Assembly: GCA_049680295.1 (NCBI GenBank)
Contig: JBAUHN010000329.1
Location: 1 to 12,266 of the forward strand
DNA: 12,266 bases
Source of the DNA: JBAUHN01 sp049680295
GTDB taxonomy: Bacteria; Pseudomonadota; Alphaproteobacteria; Rhodobacterales; Rhodobacteraceae
Direction: 5' to 3'
The position numbers were made by a program, and so were the translations under genes. Below, piece by piece: positions 1 to 6,941 of this stretch; position 1 is the stretch's first letter; each line of letters opens with the position of its first letter. The notes beneath the pieces were generated by a model, which ran no database searches, was not told where the DNA came from, and saw nothing but the letters and a program-made list of their open reading frames with translations.

Positions 1-81
1 CCCGACCTCCTGGCCCACATCTCGCCCCTCGGATGGGCACATATCTTGCTCACGGGTGAATACAGATGGAAAAACCGCTGA
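1..81 (+). CDS. tnpA: Tn3-family transposase TnpA, C-terminal 26 codons (cut by window edge)
   Basis: Frame 1 is open from base 1 to a TGA at 79-81 and encodes 26 residues containing HISPLGWAHILLTGEYRW. This matches the strongly conserved C-terminus of Tn3-family transposases (H-x-SPLGW-x-HI-x-LTG-x-Y-x-W). The catalytic DDE residues would lie upstream, outside the window. TnpA binds the 38-bp terminal repeats and carries out replicative transposition. The identification rests on a short but very characteristic motif, and its placement just inside a 38-bp repeat supports it independently. It may be the end of an intact gene of about 1000 codons or of a fragment. Confidence 0.85.
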   Translation, partial: PDLLAHISPLGWAHILLTGEYRWKNR

Positions 82-89
82 CATCCGGC

Positions 90-127
90 CTTAAGGTGTC
101 ATTCTGCCCCCAGCCGGAACAGACCCC
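90..127. repeat. 38-bp Tn3-family terminal inverted repeat
   Basis: Read from the outside inward (minus strand, 127 to 90) the segment begins GGGGTCTG, has a G-run followed by CAGAAT in the middle, and ends TTAAG. It is exactly 38 bp, the canonical Tn3-family length, with the family's GGGGTC outer end and TAAG inner end. It starts 8 bases after the tnpA stop. The partner repeat is outside the window. Confidence 0.85.
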
Positions 128-164
128 TTGCTCGACATATTGGCCGCGCGCTATGTTCGTGTGA

Positions 165-1691
165 TCAAACTATGTCTGACAGATCTTTTGGCAGATAGCC
201 GGTCGGCATGTTTTGATAGCAAACCGGTCGCAGGAATCTGCGAATAGAGAGCGTGCCCACAGATGTCGCACCAAAGTTGCTGCTGGCCGGGTAGGGGCCA
301 CCATGGACCATACTATCGCACACTTCGACGCCTGTCGGGAAACCGTTGGCCAATACACGCCCGGCCTTGCGCTCGAGAACTGGAAGCAAGGCCCCACCAA
401 AGTCGGCATCTGCAGTATCTATATGCAGCGTGGCGGTAAGTTGGCCATGAAGCGCTCGGGCAAGCGCCAGCATTTCATCTCGCGAAGATGCCATGACGAT
501 CACACCAAGCGGCCCAAAAACTTCTTCAGCCAATGTTTCATCTGCAATCCATTCTCTGGCCGTGGTGGTGAACAGGCAGGGCGTTACACTGCGCTGATCG
601 CACGTCGGTAAAATCAGTTCCCGCGTGCCGAGAGAGGCATCAAGGCGATCTCGACCGTGGTGATAGGCATCGGCGATGCTCCGGGTCAACATTGTCTGGA
701 CCTTGGTATTTCCAAGCGCGGCGGCCGCTGCGCGGCTGAAAGCATCGGCATCAGGCCCGGCTAGCATGACAGCAATGCCCGGTTTGGTGCAAAACTGACC
801 GGCTCCCATTGTCAGCGAACCGACCCAGCCTTCGGCAATGGCGTCGCCACGGGTAGCCAGCGCCTCTGGCAGAACGAACATGGGGTTCACCGAACCCAGT
901 TCCCCGAAGAAAGGGATCGGCTCGGGGCGCGACGCGCAGAGGTCGAACAGCACGCGCCCGCCCCGCAGCGAACCGGTGAAGCCGACGGCGCTGATGTGCG
1001 GATGCTGTACCAGCGCAGTACCCACGGCGCGGTTGCCGCCCTGAATTTGGCAAAACACTCCAGGATGCAGGTCACAGGCCCTAACGGCCGCATCAATGGC
1101 CTGTGCGACCAGATCCGAGACCCCGGGATGGGCCGAGTGACCCTTGACCACCACCGGGCACCCTGCGGCCAGAGCGGCCGCGGTGTCGCCGCCTGCGGTC
1201 GAAAAGGCGAGCGGAAAATTCGACGCACCGAAGACAGCAACCGGCCCGATCGGGCGCTGCATCATTCGCAGGTCAGGGCGCGGTGCCAGTTCACGATCTG
1301 GCAGGGCTTTGTCATACCGTCGGTCCAGATAGTCACCCGCCTCGACACAGTCGGCAAAAAGCCTGAGTTGCCCGGTTGTACGCCCGCGTTCACCAACCAA
1401 ACGGACCTCAGTCAGGCCGGTTTCTTTCATACCCATGGCCGTGATGTCGTCGCCTTTTGCGTCGATCTCATCCGATATTCGGCGCAGAAACGTCGCACGG
1501 TCGACACGTCTTGAATAACCATACGACCAGAATGCATCCTCTGCAGACGCGCAGGCCCGGTTTACCAATTCCGGAGTGCCGGCTGCGAATTCGTCTGCCT
1601 CGCCGCTGATCGGTTCGTTCTTGAAGCGGTCGTCGCTCCCAATCCATTCTCCGGCAATCAGATGTTTGCGTTTCAGAATATCGGGTTTCAT
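165..1691 (-). CDS. Aldehyde dehydrogenase, alpha-ketoglutaric semialdehyde dehydrogenase-like (KGSADH)
   Basis: A 508-residue NAD(P)-dependent aldehyde dehydrogenase, last gene of the operon. Visible features are the cofactor-side Asn in ASNFP (N158), Lys183 in VVKGHSAHPG, the FTGS loop (238-241), general-base Glu264 in FGELGS, catalytic Cys301 in GQFCTKPG, and EEVFGP (389-394). GQFCTKPG and HGGPYPAS (463-470) are typical of the KGSADH / 2,5-dioxovalerate dehydrogenase branch, which oxidises alpha-ketoglutaric semialdehyde to 2-oxoglutarate at the end of glucarate, pentose-acid and hydroxyproline pathways. The ATG follows the preceding stop by 3 bases, with GAGG about 7 bases upstream. The protein ends SDIV shortly after RPVCYQ, roughly 15 residues earlier than I expect for the family. 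Its stop is only 37 bp from the Tn3 end. Substrate specificity is inferred from family and context. Confidence 0.85.
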   Translation of the reverse strand: MKPDILKRKHLIAGEWIGSDDRFKNEPISGEADEFAAGTPELVNRACASAEDAFWSYGYSRRVDRATFLRRISDEIDAKGDDITAMGMKETGLTEVRLVGERGRTTGQLRLFADCVEAGDYLDRRYDKALPDRELAPRPDLRMMQRPIGPVAVFGASNFPLAFSTAGGDTAAALAAGCPVVVKGHSAHPGVSDLVAQAIDAAVRACDLHPGVFCQIQGGNRAVGTALVQHPHISAVGFTGSLRGGRVLFDLCASRPEPIPFFGELGSVNPMFVLPEALATRGDAIAEGWVGSLTMGAGQFCTKPGIAVMLAGPDADAFSRAAAAALGNTKVQTMLTRSIADAYHHGRDRLDASLGTRELILPTCDQRSVTPCLFTTTAREWIADETLAEEVFGPLGVIVMASSRDEMLALARALHGQLTATLHIDTADADFGGALLPVLERKAGRVLANGFPTGVEVCDSMVHGGPYPASSNFGATSVGTLSIRRFLRPVCYQNMPTGYLPKDLSDIV

Positions 1692-1694
1692 GGC

Positions 1695-2897
1695 TTAGCC
1701 TCGTCTCCAATAGCTGTCTGGCGGTGGTCCAAAGTCGATTAATGCGCAGGAATAGACGGCTGTTTCGTCGAAGGGATAGCGCGTCTCCATCTCAGGCGTC
1801 AGGGTCAGGCCAAGGCCGGGGGCCGTCGGCCGGATCAGGTCGCCGTCCTCGATCCGGCCCTGATCGCCCATCATTTCGGCACCCAAAGGGAAATCGAGCA
1901 TCGGGAACTCGACCAGCTTGCCGCCCGCCGCAAAGGCCGCGTGATAGCTGGCCATGATGGCCGCCGCTCCGCCCCAGGCGTGAACGACAACGGGGGTATA
2001 CTTGGGTTTGGCGGCTTCGAACACGTCCATCACCGCGGAAATTCCGCCCATGACCGAAGCATCTGGTTGAACAAAGTCATAAACTTCATCATTGATGCGT
2101 TGGATCATTTCCTTGGGCGTTGTGATGATTTCGCCCCCACAGACCGGCACATCTGTCCGGGCACGCAAGGCTTTGAAGCCTTCAGGGGCGTCCGGGCCGA
2201 TGGCCTCTTCGACAAAAATCATGCGGCGGTCCGTCATTGCGTGAACCGCGTCGATAAAACCGACAACGTCATCCACGTCTTGCGGCGGGTCGGCCAGATT
2301 CTGGCACATGTCGACGCCGACTTCGATGCGACGACGACCCGCTTCCTCCAGCACCCAGGCAGTGCGGTGAATGTCCGTCTTGATCGAGCGCATTTTGTAT
2401 TTTCGGATCCCGAGGCTTTCGAGAAGGTCCAATTCGCGCAGGAACTGTTCTTTCGCATCGCAACAGCCGCCCGAGCCATAGATCGGAATGCGGTCGGCCT
2501 GCGCCCCGCCCAGCAGATCGTAGACCGGCTGATCCAGCGACTTGCCCTTGGCATCCTGCAAGGCAATCTCGAAGGCGGCGATGACGTGGCGGGCCGCCCC
2601 TTGCAGCGACCAGTAATCGCAAAGCGAGCGCAGATCGCGCACCCGGCCTGCGATGTCGAACCCATCCTTGCCCATGACCTGTGGCGTGCAAAGATCGACG
2701 ATGGATTTGAACACCAGGGGCGCAAAGACCGCCAGGTATCCCTCGCCCAACCCGGTCACACCATTGTCGAGCGTTACCTCGACCATGCCGATTGTGCGCT
2801 TTGGGCCGTTCGGAAAACACTCCTTGATCTCGGGATCATCCGCGTCGGCGTAGGGCGAGCTGAGAAGCAGGCAACGAATATTGGCAATCTTGGGCAT
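1695..2897 (-). CDS. Enolase-superfamily enzyme, mandelate racemase group (probable sugar/hydroxy-acid dehydratase)
   Basis: A 400-residue MR/MLE-type protein: an N-terminal capping domain (about 1-125) followed by a TIM-barrel. The active-site set can be read: K166-x-K168 on strand 2, metal ligands D196, E230 and E256, an Asp279-His306 dyad (QPDAS and VVVHAW), and a strand-8 Glu330 (VEFP). This combination belongs to the mandelate racemase subgroup, whose members abstract the alpha-proton of a carboxylate and either racemise or, more often, dehydrate sugar acids to 2-keto-3-deoxy acids. An oddity is that the usual D-x-N around the first metal ligand reads D-M-C (196-198). The ATG shares one base with the upstream TGA (TGATG), with GAGG 6 bases before it, so translation is probably coupled. 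I do not recognise a specific substrate class; dehydratase is favoured by the neighbouring genes. Confidence 0.85.
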   Translation of the reverse strand: MPKIANIRCLLLSSPYADADDPEIKECFPNGPKRTIGMVEVTLDNGVTGLGEGYLAVFAPLVFKSIVDLCTPQVMGKDGFDIAGRVRDLRSLCDYWSLQGAARHVIAAFEIALQDAKGKSLDQPVYDLLGGAQADRIPIYGSGGCCDAKEQFLRELDLLESLGIRKYKMRSIKTDIHRTAWVLEEAGRRRIEVGVDMCQNLADPPQDVDDVVGFIDAVHAMTDRRMIFVEEAIGPDAPEGFKALRARTDVPVCGGEIITTPKEMIQRINDEVYDFVQPDASVMGGISAVMDVFEAAKPKYTPVVVHAWGGAAAIMASYHAAFAAGGKLVEFPMLDFPLGAEMMGDQGRIEDGDLIRPTAPGLGLTLTPEMETRYPFDETAVYSCALIDFGPPPDSYWRRG

Positions 2898-3802
2898 CAG
2901 TATCCTCGGGTCAGGTCGATGGTGCCGGTCAGGGGTTGGCCCGCCCGGTAACGTGTCAGGTTGGATAGGAAATAGTCGATCTTGCGGTCCAGTTCATCGG
3001 TGGTTCCTCCGCCGGAATGCTGAGTCAAAATCGTGTTCGGGCAAGTCCAGAAGGCATGGCCCATTGGCAATGGTTCGTCATTGGTAACGTCCAGCACAGC
3101 CCCGCCAAGGCGGTTTGACAACAGCGCATCGGCCAAAGCGGCTTCGTCCACCAGCGACCCGCGGCCAAGATTGACGAAGACGGCATGGGGTGGGAGTAAC
3201 CCAAGCCTTTGGTCATTCATCAAGTTGCGGGTCGCCGGTGTGTCGGGAACGGCTGCAACCAGAATGTCGGCGGCGGGCAATGCCGCGTCGATTGTCTGAG
3301 GTGTCGCAGCGCTGTCGAATTGAGTGATCTTGCAGCCAAACGGCACCAGCAATTCAGCCAGCCGCCGGTTGATCGCGCCATAGCCCAGTACCACCACATG
3401 CGCGTCACGCAACAGCCGCAAGTCTTCACGGATCGGATCGCCGACCCAATGTCCCGCCGTCTGATGACGCACCAAGCGGTCAATGCCGCGCCCAAGGGCC
3501 AGGATACCCGCCAGCGCGGTTTCAGCCACCGGATCGGCAAAGAAACCGGTGAGATTGGTCAGGGTTAGACGCCCTCGAAGGGTTGTCCAGTCAAGATCCA
3601 GGTATTCGCCAAAGCCGACCGATTCCAATTGCACCCACCGAAGGTCCGCCGCTTGCGGCAGTTCCTCCGGCTCTGGATTACCAAAGACCACATCGCACCT
3701 TTGAAATGTTCCGTCCCAGACCAAATCACATTCCTCGGCCGCCGCCGAAATCCGCGATCGCTGGTCCTCCGACAGGTCTAGCTGCACCGATATCCGGGTC
3801 AC
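2897..3802 (-). CDS. D-isomer-specific 2-hydroxyacid dehydrogenase
   Basis: A 301-residue cytosolic NAD(P)H-dependent reductase interconverting a 2-keto acid and a D-2-hydroxy acid. The Rossmann nucleotide loop is VVVLGYGAIN (136-145). The catalytic triad is Arg214 (NLGRGSLVDE), Glu243 (NDEP) and His262 (LTQHSGGGT). Asp163 lies near the end of the second beta strand, which would favour NAD over NADP. The loop reads G-x-G-x-x-N where G-x-G-x-x-G is usual, and the protein is somewhat shorter than typical family members. The start is GTG: its first bases overlap the TGA of the upstream aldehyde dehydrogenase gene as GTGA (3799-3802), so it is probably translated by coupling, as no good ribosome site precedes it. 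Within the pathway it could reduce glyoxylate, hydroxypyruvate or a related keto acid; the substrate is not deducible. Confidence 0.85.
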   Translation of the reverse strand: MTRISVQLDLSEDQRSRISAAAEECDLVWDGTFQRCDVVFGNPEPEELPQAADLRWVQLESVGFGEYLDLDWTTLRGRLTLTNLTGFFADPVAETALAGILALGRGIDRLVRHQTAGHWVGDPIREDLRLLRDAHVVVLGYGAINRRLAELLVPFGCKITQFDSAATPQTIDAALPAADILVAAVPDTPATRNLMNDQRLGLLPPHAVFVNLGRGSLVDEAALADALLSNRLGGAVLDVTNDEPLPMGHAFWTCPNTILTQHSGGGTTDELDRKIDYFLSNLTRYRAGQPLTGTIDLTRGY

Positions 3803-5295
3803 CCGACAGCGCCCCGCGAAATCCAGATGGTCTTGGTCTGGAGATACTGCTCCATCGCCTCGGTTCCATTGTCGCGCGACAGTGACCCGGATTGGCGGTA
3901 ACCGCCGAAGGGGGTCTTGATGTCCCCTTCCGAGAACCCGTTGACCGAGACTGTGCCACAGGGCAGCCGGTGCGCCATATGAAGCGCCCGATCTATGTCG
4001 CGTGTGAAAACGGTGGCGTGCAGCCCATAATCGGAGTCCGAAGCAATGCGCAAAGCTTCGTCGAGGTTCTTCACGGGCATAACGCCCAGAACCGGTCCAA
4101 ATATCTCCTCGCGGGCGATGGTCATTTCGGGGGAGAGGTCTCCGAAGACAGTCGGCTCGACAAAGTACCCAAGCCCCTCGATCGCTCCGCCGGTCAGCTT
4201 GCGCGCGCCCTCGGCAGCGCCCTTGTCGATATACCCCGTCACCTGCGCCATGTGTTCACGCGTGACCATGGCCCCGATGTCCGTGTCGGGGTCGAGCGGA
4301 TTTCCGACCTTGTAGGCCTTCGCCCGCGTCACAACCTTGTGAAGGAATTCATCGGCGATCTTTGCATCCACCAATTGCCGCATGTTGGCCGAACAGTTTT
4401 GCCCGCCGTTCCAAAAGGCCGAGGTCGCGGCATGTTCGATCAGATCGTCGTTCAGGTCGGCGTCATCCAGTACGATAAACGGGCTTTTGCCGCCCATTTC
4501 CAAGCCAATGACCTTTAGGTTGCTTTCGCCGGCATAGCGCAGGAAATAGCCGCCCACTTCGGTCGAGCCGGTGAAGGACACGATGTCGATGTCGTTATGC
4601 CGTCCAATGGCCTGACCCGTCGTTTCGCCCATTCCCGGCAGCACGTTCAGAACGCCGTCGGGCACCCCGGCCTGGCTTGCAAGCTGTGCCAGTCGGAGGG
4701 CCGTCAGCGGCGTCTGCTCCGCAGGTTTCACGATACATGAACATCCCGCTGCGAGCGCGGGGGCGAGTTTCCAGGCGGCCATCAGCAATGGAAAGTTCCA
4801 TGGCAGGACAAGGCCGACGACCCCGGCAGGTTCCTTCACCACCATAGCCAACGCATCCTCGCCCGTGGGTGCGACCTTGCCAAAGGATTTATCGGCCAGT
4901 TCTCCATACCACTGGAAGAAATCTGCAACCTCGCCGCCAATCTCATCCATGCAATCGGTGATTGTTTTGCCCGCGTCCAGGCTTTCCATAACCGCCAGAT
5001 CGGTCGCGTTCTCGCGCACCAGATCGGCCAGCTTCAGCAGCACTTCCTTGCGATGCTCGGGTGCTGCGCGTGACCAGCCGCCATCGTCGAAACTGCGCCG
5101 GGCAGCAGCGACAGCCTTGTCCACATCCGCGCTCGTGCAATGGGCAACTGCGCCCAGCTTCTCACCTGTGGCCGGGTTGATCGTGTCAAACGTGCCGCCA
5201 TCGGACGCATCGCAATACGCGCCGTCGATGAAGGCCTGCACGGGCAAAGTAATGGCCGAGGCCCGGCTCTCTGCGTGGTCTTTTGTCAGGGTCAT
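3799..5295 (-). CDS. NAD(P)-dependent aldehyde dehydrogenase (PuuC/betaine-aldehyde dehydrogenase-like)
   Basis: A 498-residue classical aldehyde dehydrogenase with the full motif set: LPWNFPLLMA with Asn167, Lys190 (CIVKPAEQTP), FTGSTEVG (241-248), general-base Glu266 in LEMGGKSP, catalytic Cys301 in GGQNCSANMR, EEIFGPV (396-402), and the C-terminal PFGGYRQSG (462-470). This motif style matches the broad PuuC / betaine-aldehyde / gamma-aminobutyraldehyde group rather than the KGSADH group, so it probably does not duplicate the other dehydrogenase in this operon. The ATG has AAGGA about 8 bases upstream and lies 27 bases after the permease stop. The C-terminus overlaps the next gene by 4 bases. 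The aldehyde oxidised is unknown; a second semialdehyde or an aldehyde released by an aldol cleavage would fit. Confidence 0.88.
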   Translation of the reverse strand: MTLTKDHAESRASAITLPVQAFIDGAYCDASDGGTFDTINPATGEKLGAVAHCTSADVDKAVAAARRSFDDGGWSRAAPEHRKEVLLKLADLVRENATDLAVMESLDAGKTITDCMDEIGGEVADFFQWYGELADKSFGKVAPTGEDALAMVVKEPAGVVGLVLPWNFPLLMAAWKLAPALAAGCSCIVKPAEQTPLTALRLAQLASQAGVPDGVLNVLPGMGETTGQAIGRHNDIDIVSFTGSTEVGGYFLRYAGESNLKVIGLEMGGKSPFIVLDDADLNDDLIEHAATSAFWNGGQNCSANMRQLVDAKIADEFLHKVVTRAKAYKVGNPLDPDTDIGAMVTREHMAQVTGYIDKGAAEGARKLTGGAIEGLGYFVEPTVFGDLSPEMTIAREEIFGPVLGVMPVKNLDEALRIASDSDYGLHATVFTRDIDRALHMAHRLPCGTVSVNGFSEGDIKTPFGGYRQSGSLSRDNGTEAMEQYLQTKTIWISRGAVG

Positions 5296-5322
5296 GGTCG
5301 TTGTCCTTGTCCGGGGTCTGCC

Positions 5323-6123
5323 TCAGCTACGGCGGACCGAGATGTGCCAGGGGATCAGCAGTCGCTCGGCCAGCGTCACGATACCGAACAGGCAAAGCCC
5401 GAGAAGCGTCAGAAAGAAGATGCCTGCGAAGGCCAGATCAGGCCGCATATTGCCGGTGACAATCTGGATATAGAAACCCAATCCCTCGTCCGATCCGATA
5501 AACTCGGCAATCGCGGCTCCTACGGTGGCGTTGATCGCGGCATATTTGAAACCAACGAAGCATTGAGGCAAGGCAGCGGGTAGTCGGACCTTACAGAAGG
5601 TCCGCCAGACACCGGCCCCGGTGGAGCGCGAGAACAACGTCAGTTCTTCACTCAGCGAATTGAAGGCCAGGATCGCGTTCAGCACGATGGGAAAGAAGCA
5701 CACCAGGAAAACGATGATCACCTTGGGCAACAGGCCAAAACCCAGCCACGAAATGAACAGCGGTGCAAAGGCGATCTTTGGCACCATCTCGATACAGACG
5801 ATGAACGGGTAGATCGTGCGCTTCAGGATCGACGAAAACGCAATCGCCAGTCCCAGGGGCAAGGCCAGCACCACAGCGATGACAAAGCCCAGCACGGTCT
5901 CAAGCCCGGTGACGTAAGTGTAGTAGAGCAACCGATCAATGTCGGCGGCCCCCTTTTCCACGATCAGCGACGGCGGAGTCAGGATGTATCGCGGTATGTC
6001 GAACCAGACGACCGCGTATTCCCAAAACAGGAAAAATCCGATGAAGAAGGCGATGAAGGGCCACGAACGCAGCGCCCGCCCTTTCAAGGCCGCGAAAAAG
6101 GGTTTTTTTCTAAATGACGCCAT
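5323..6123 (-). CDS. ABC transporter permease, NitT/TauT (SsuC/TauC-like) family
   Basis: A 266-residue BPD_transp_1-type inner-membrane permease. Hydrophobic segments lie at about 22-40, 72-96, 104-124, 133-156, 190-210 and 229-252. The cytoplasmic coupling loop follows the family pattern at 166-184 (RSTGAGVW...RLPAALP), where it would dock the ATPase. I chose the ATG at 6123, which overlaps the ATPase gene by 14 bases, because AGGAGA and GAGG lie upstream of it. An in-frame ATG at 6156 would add 11 hydrophilic residues but has no visible ribosome site. The permease should homodimerise and work with the adjacent ATPase and binding protein. Known family substrates include sulfonates, nitrate, cyanate, pyrimidine precursors and aromatic acids; here a catabolic acid is more likely given the neighbours. 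Confidence 0.9.
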   Translation of the reverse strand: MASFRKKPFFAALKGRALRSWPFIAFFIGFFLFWEYAVVWFDIPRYILTPPSLIVEKGAADIDRLLYYTYVTGLETVLGFVIAVVLALPLGLAIAFSSILKRTIYPFIVCIEMVPKIAFAPLFISWLGFGLLPKVIIVFLVCFFPIVLNAILAFNSLSEELTLFSRSTGAGVWRTFCKVRLPAALPQCFVGFKYAAINATVGAAIAEFIGSDEGLGFYIQIVTGNMRPDLAFAGIFFLTLLGLCLFGIVTLAERLLIPWHISVRRS

Positions 6124-6877
6124 AGCCTCGGAAGATCTCCTGTGTTTCGCGCACATAGGCGATGAACTCGGGTGAGCTTTTGACCTCGAAGTCGCGCGGG
6201 AACGGCAAGTCGATGTCGATGATCCGTTCGATCTGACCCGGGCGCGGTGTGATCACGGCGACCTTGCTGGAAAGCTGGATGGCCTCTTCGATGGAATGGG
6301 TCACGAACAAAACGGTCGATCGTTCCTGCATCCAGAGGCTTTGCAGATCCTGGCGGATGCTTTCACGCGTCATTGCGTCCAGCTTGCCCAGAGGTTCGTC
6401 CAGGAGCATGGTTCTGGGCTCATGCACCATGGCCTGACAGAAGGCCGCGCGTTGCTGCATGCCGCCTGACAATTCGTAAGGGAATCGATCGGCGAAGTCT
6501 TGCATATGAACCGAGGCTAAAAGCGCGTCGATCTTGTCCCTGCGGTCCGCAGGTTCCAGACCGCGCATTTCGATCTGCAATTCGATGTTGCCGCGCACGG
6601 TGCGCCAGGGCACCAGCGTGTTGTCCTGAAACATGATGCCAATGTCGGTCTGCGGTCCCTTGACCGGATTGCCGCCGATTGTCACCGTTCCTTCGGTTGC
6701 GTCCAGCAAACCCGATGTCATCAGCATCAGCGTGGACTTGCCGCAGCCCGAAGGACCTAGCAGCGAGATGAACTCGCCTTCCTCGACGGTCAGATCGACC
6801 GGCCCGAAGGCGTGGACGGCGGTGTCTCCGCTGCCGAAGACCTTCTTGACGCCTGAAAATTCGATCCTGTGGCTCAT
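6110..6877 (-). CDS. ABC transporter ATP-binding protein, NitT/TauT (SsuB/TauB-like) family
   Basis: A 255-residue importer ATPase. Motifs are complete and in order: Walker A GPSGCGKST (41-49, Lys47), Q-loop Gln84 in MFQDNTLVPW, signature LSGGMQQR (136-143), Walker B TMLLDEP (156-162, Asp160 and Glu161), D-loop GKLD, and switch His194 in VTHS. The N-terminal HAFGPVDLTVEEGEF and the LVPWRTV after the Q-loop are typical of the nitrate/sulfonate/taurine importers. It energises transport through the overlapping downstream permease. Its ATG (RBS weak) lies 64 bases after the binding-protein stop, and an intrinsic terminator sits in that gap, so its transcript level is probably lower than that of the binding protein. 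Confidence 0.92.
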   Translation of the reverse strand: MSHRIEFSGVKKVFGSGDTAVHAFGPVDLTVEEGEFISLLGPSGCGKSTLMLMTSGLLDATEGTVTIGGNPVKGPQTDIGIMFQDNTLVPWRTVRGNIELQIEMRGLEPADRRDKIDALLASVHMQDFADRFPYELSGGMQQRAAFCQAMVHEPRTMLLDEPLGKLDAMTRESIRQDLQSLWMQERSTVLFVTHSIEEAIQLSSKVAVITPRPGQIERIIDIDLPFPRDFEVKSSPEFIAYVRETQEIFRGYGVI

Positions 6878-6894
6878 GGCTCTGCTCGTTGTTC

Positions 6895-6926
6895 AAAAAA
6901 GGCCGGGGGCGCGAACGCCCTCCGGC
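6895..6926 (-). terminator. Intrinsic terminator inside the operon, after the binding-protein gene
   Basis: Read leftward, the transcript forms GCCGG-A-GGGCG, loop TTCG, CGCCC-CCGGC, then C and six T. That is a 10-bp GC-only stem with one bulged A and a UUCG tetraloop followed by a U-run, the classic Rho-independent form. It lies 15 bases after the stop of the binding-protein gene and before the ATPase gene of the same transporter. This suggests partial termination giving excess binding protein over ATPase and permease. The two flanking genes read the same way and no convincing new promoter is seen in the remaining gap. Confidence 0.85.
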
Positions 6927-6941
6927 AGGTTCAGGAGGAAA

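Larger units (their letters stand above)
1..127. mobile_element. Terminal segment of a Tn3-family transposon
   Basis: The window opens inside a Tn3-family element: the 3' end of its transposase gene is followed 8 bases later by a 38-bp terminal repeat whose outer edge is base 127. In this family tnpA commonly ends just inside one terminal repeat, so the rest of the element should extend left of base 1. Bases 128-132 (TTGCT) would be one copy of the usual 5-bp target duplication, but the other copy is not in the window. Whether the element is complete or only a relic cannot be seen. Confidence 0.85.

Noticed and set aside
1941..2951. Long plus-strand open frame (336 codons) opposite the enolase-superfamily gene
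   Set aside because: No recognisable domain; the opposite strand carries a full set of enolase-superfamily active-site residues.
5313..5320. GGGGTCTG, identical to the outer 8 bases of the Tn3-type terminal repeat
   Set aside because: The following 30 bases do not match the repeat at 90-127 and do not end in TTAAG; the site lies at the permease/aldehyde dehydrogenase junction and is a chance match.
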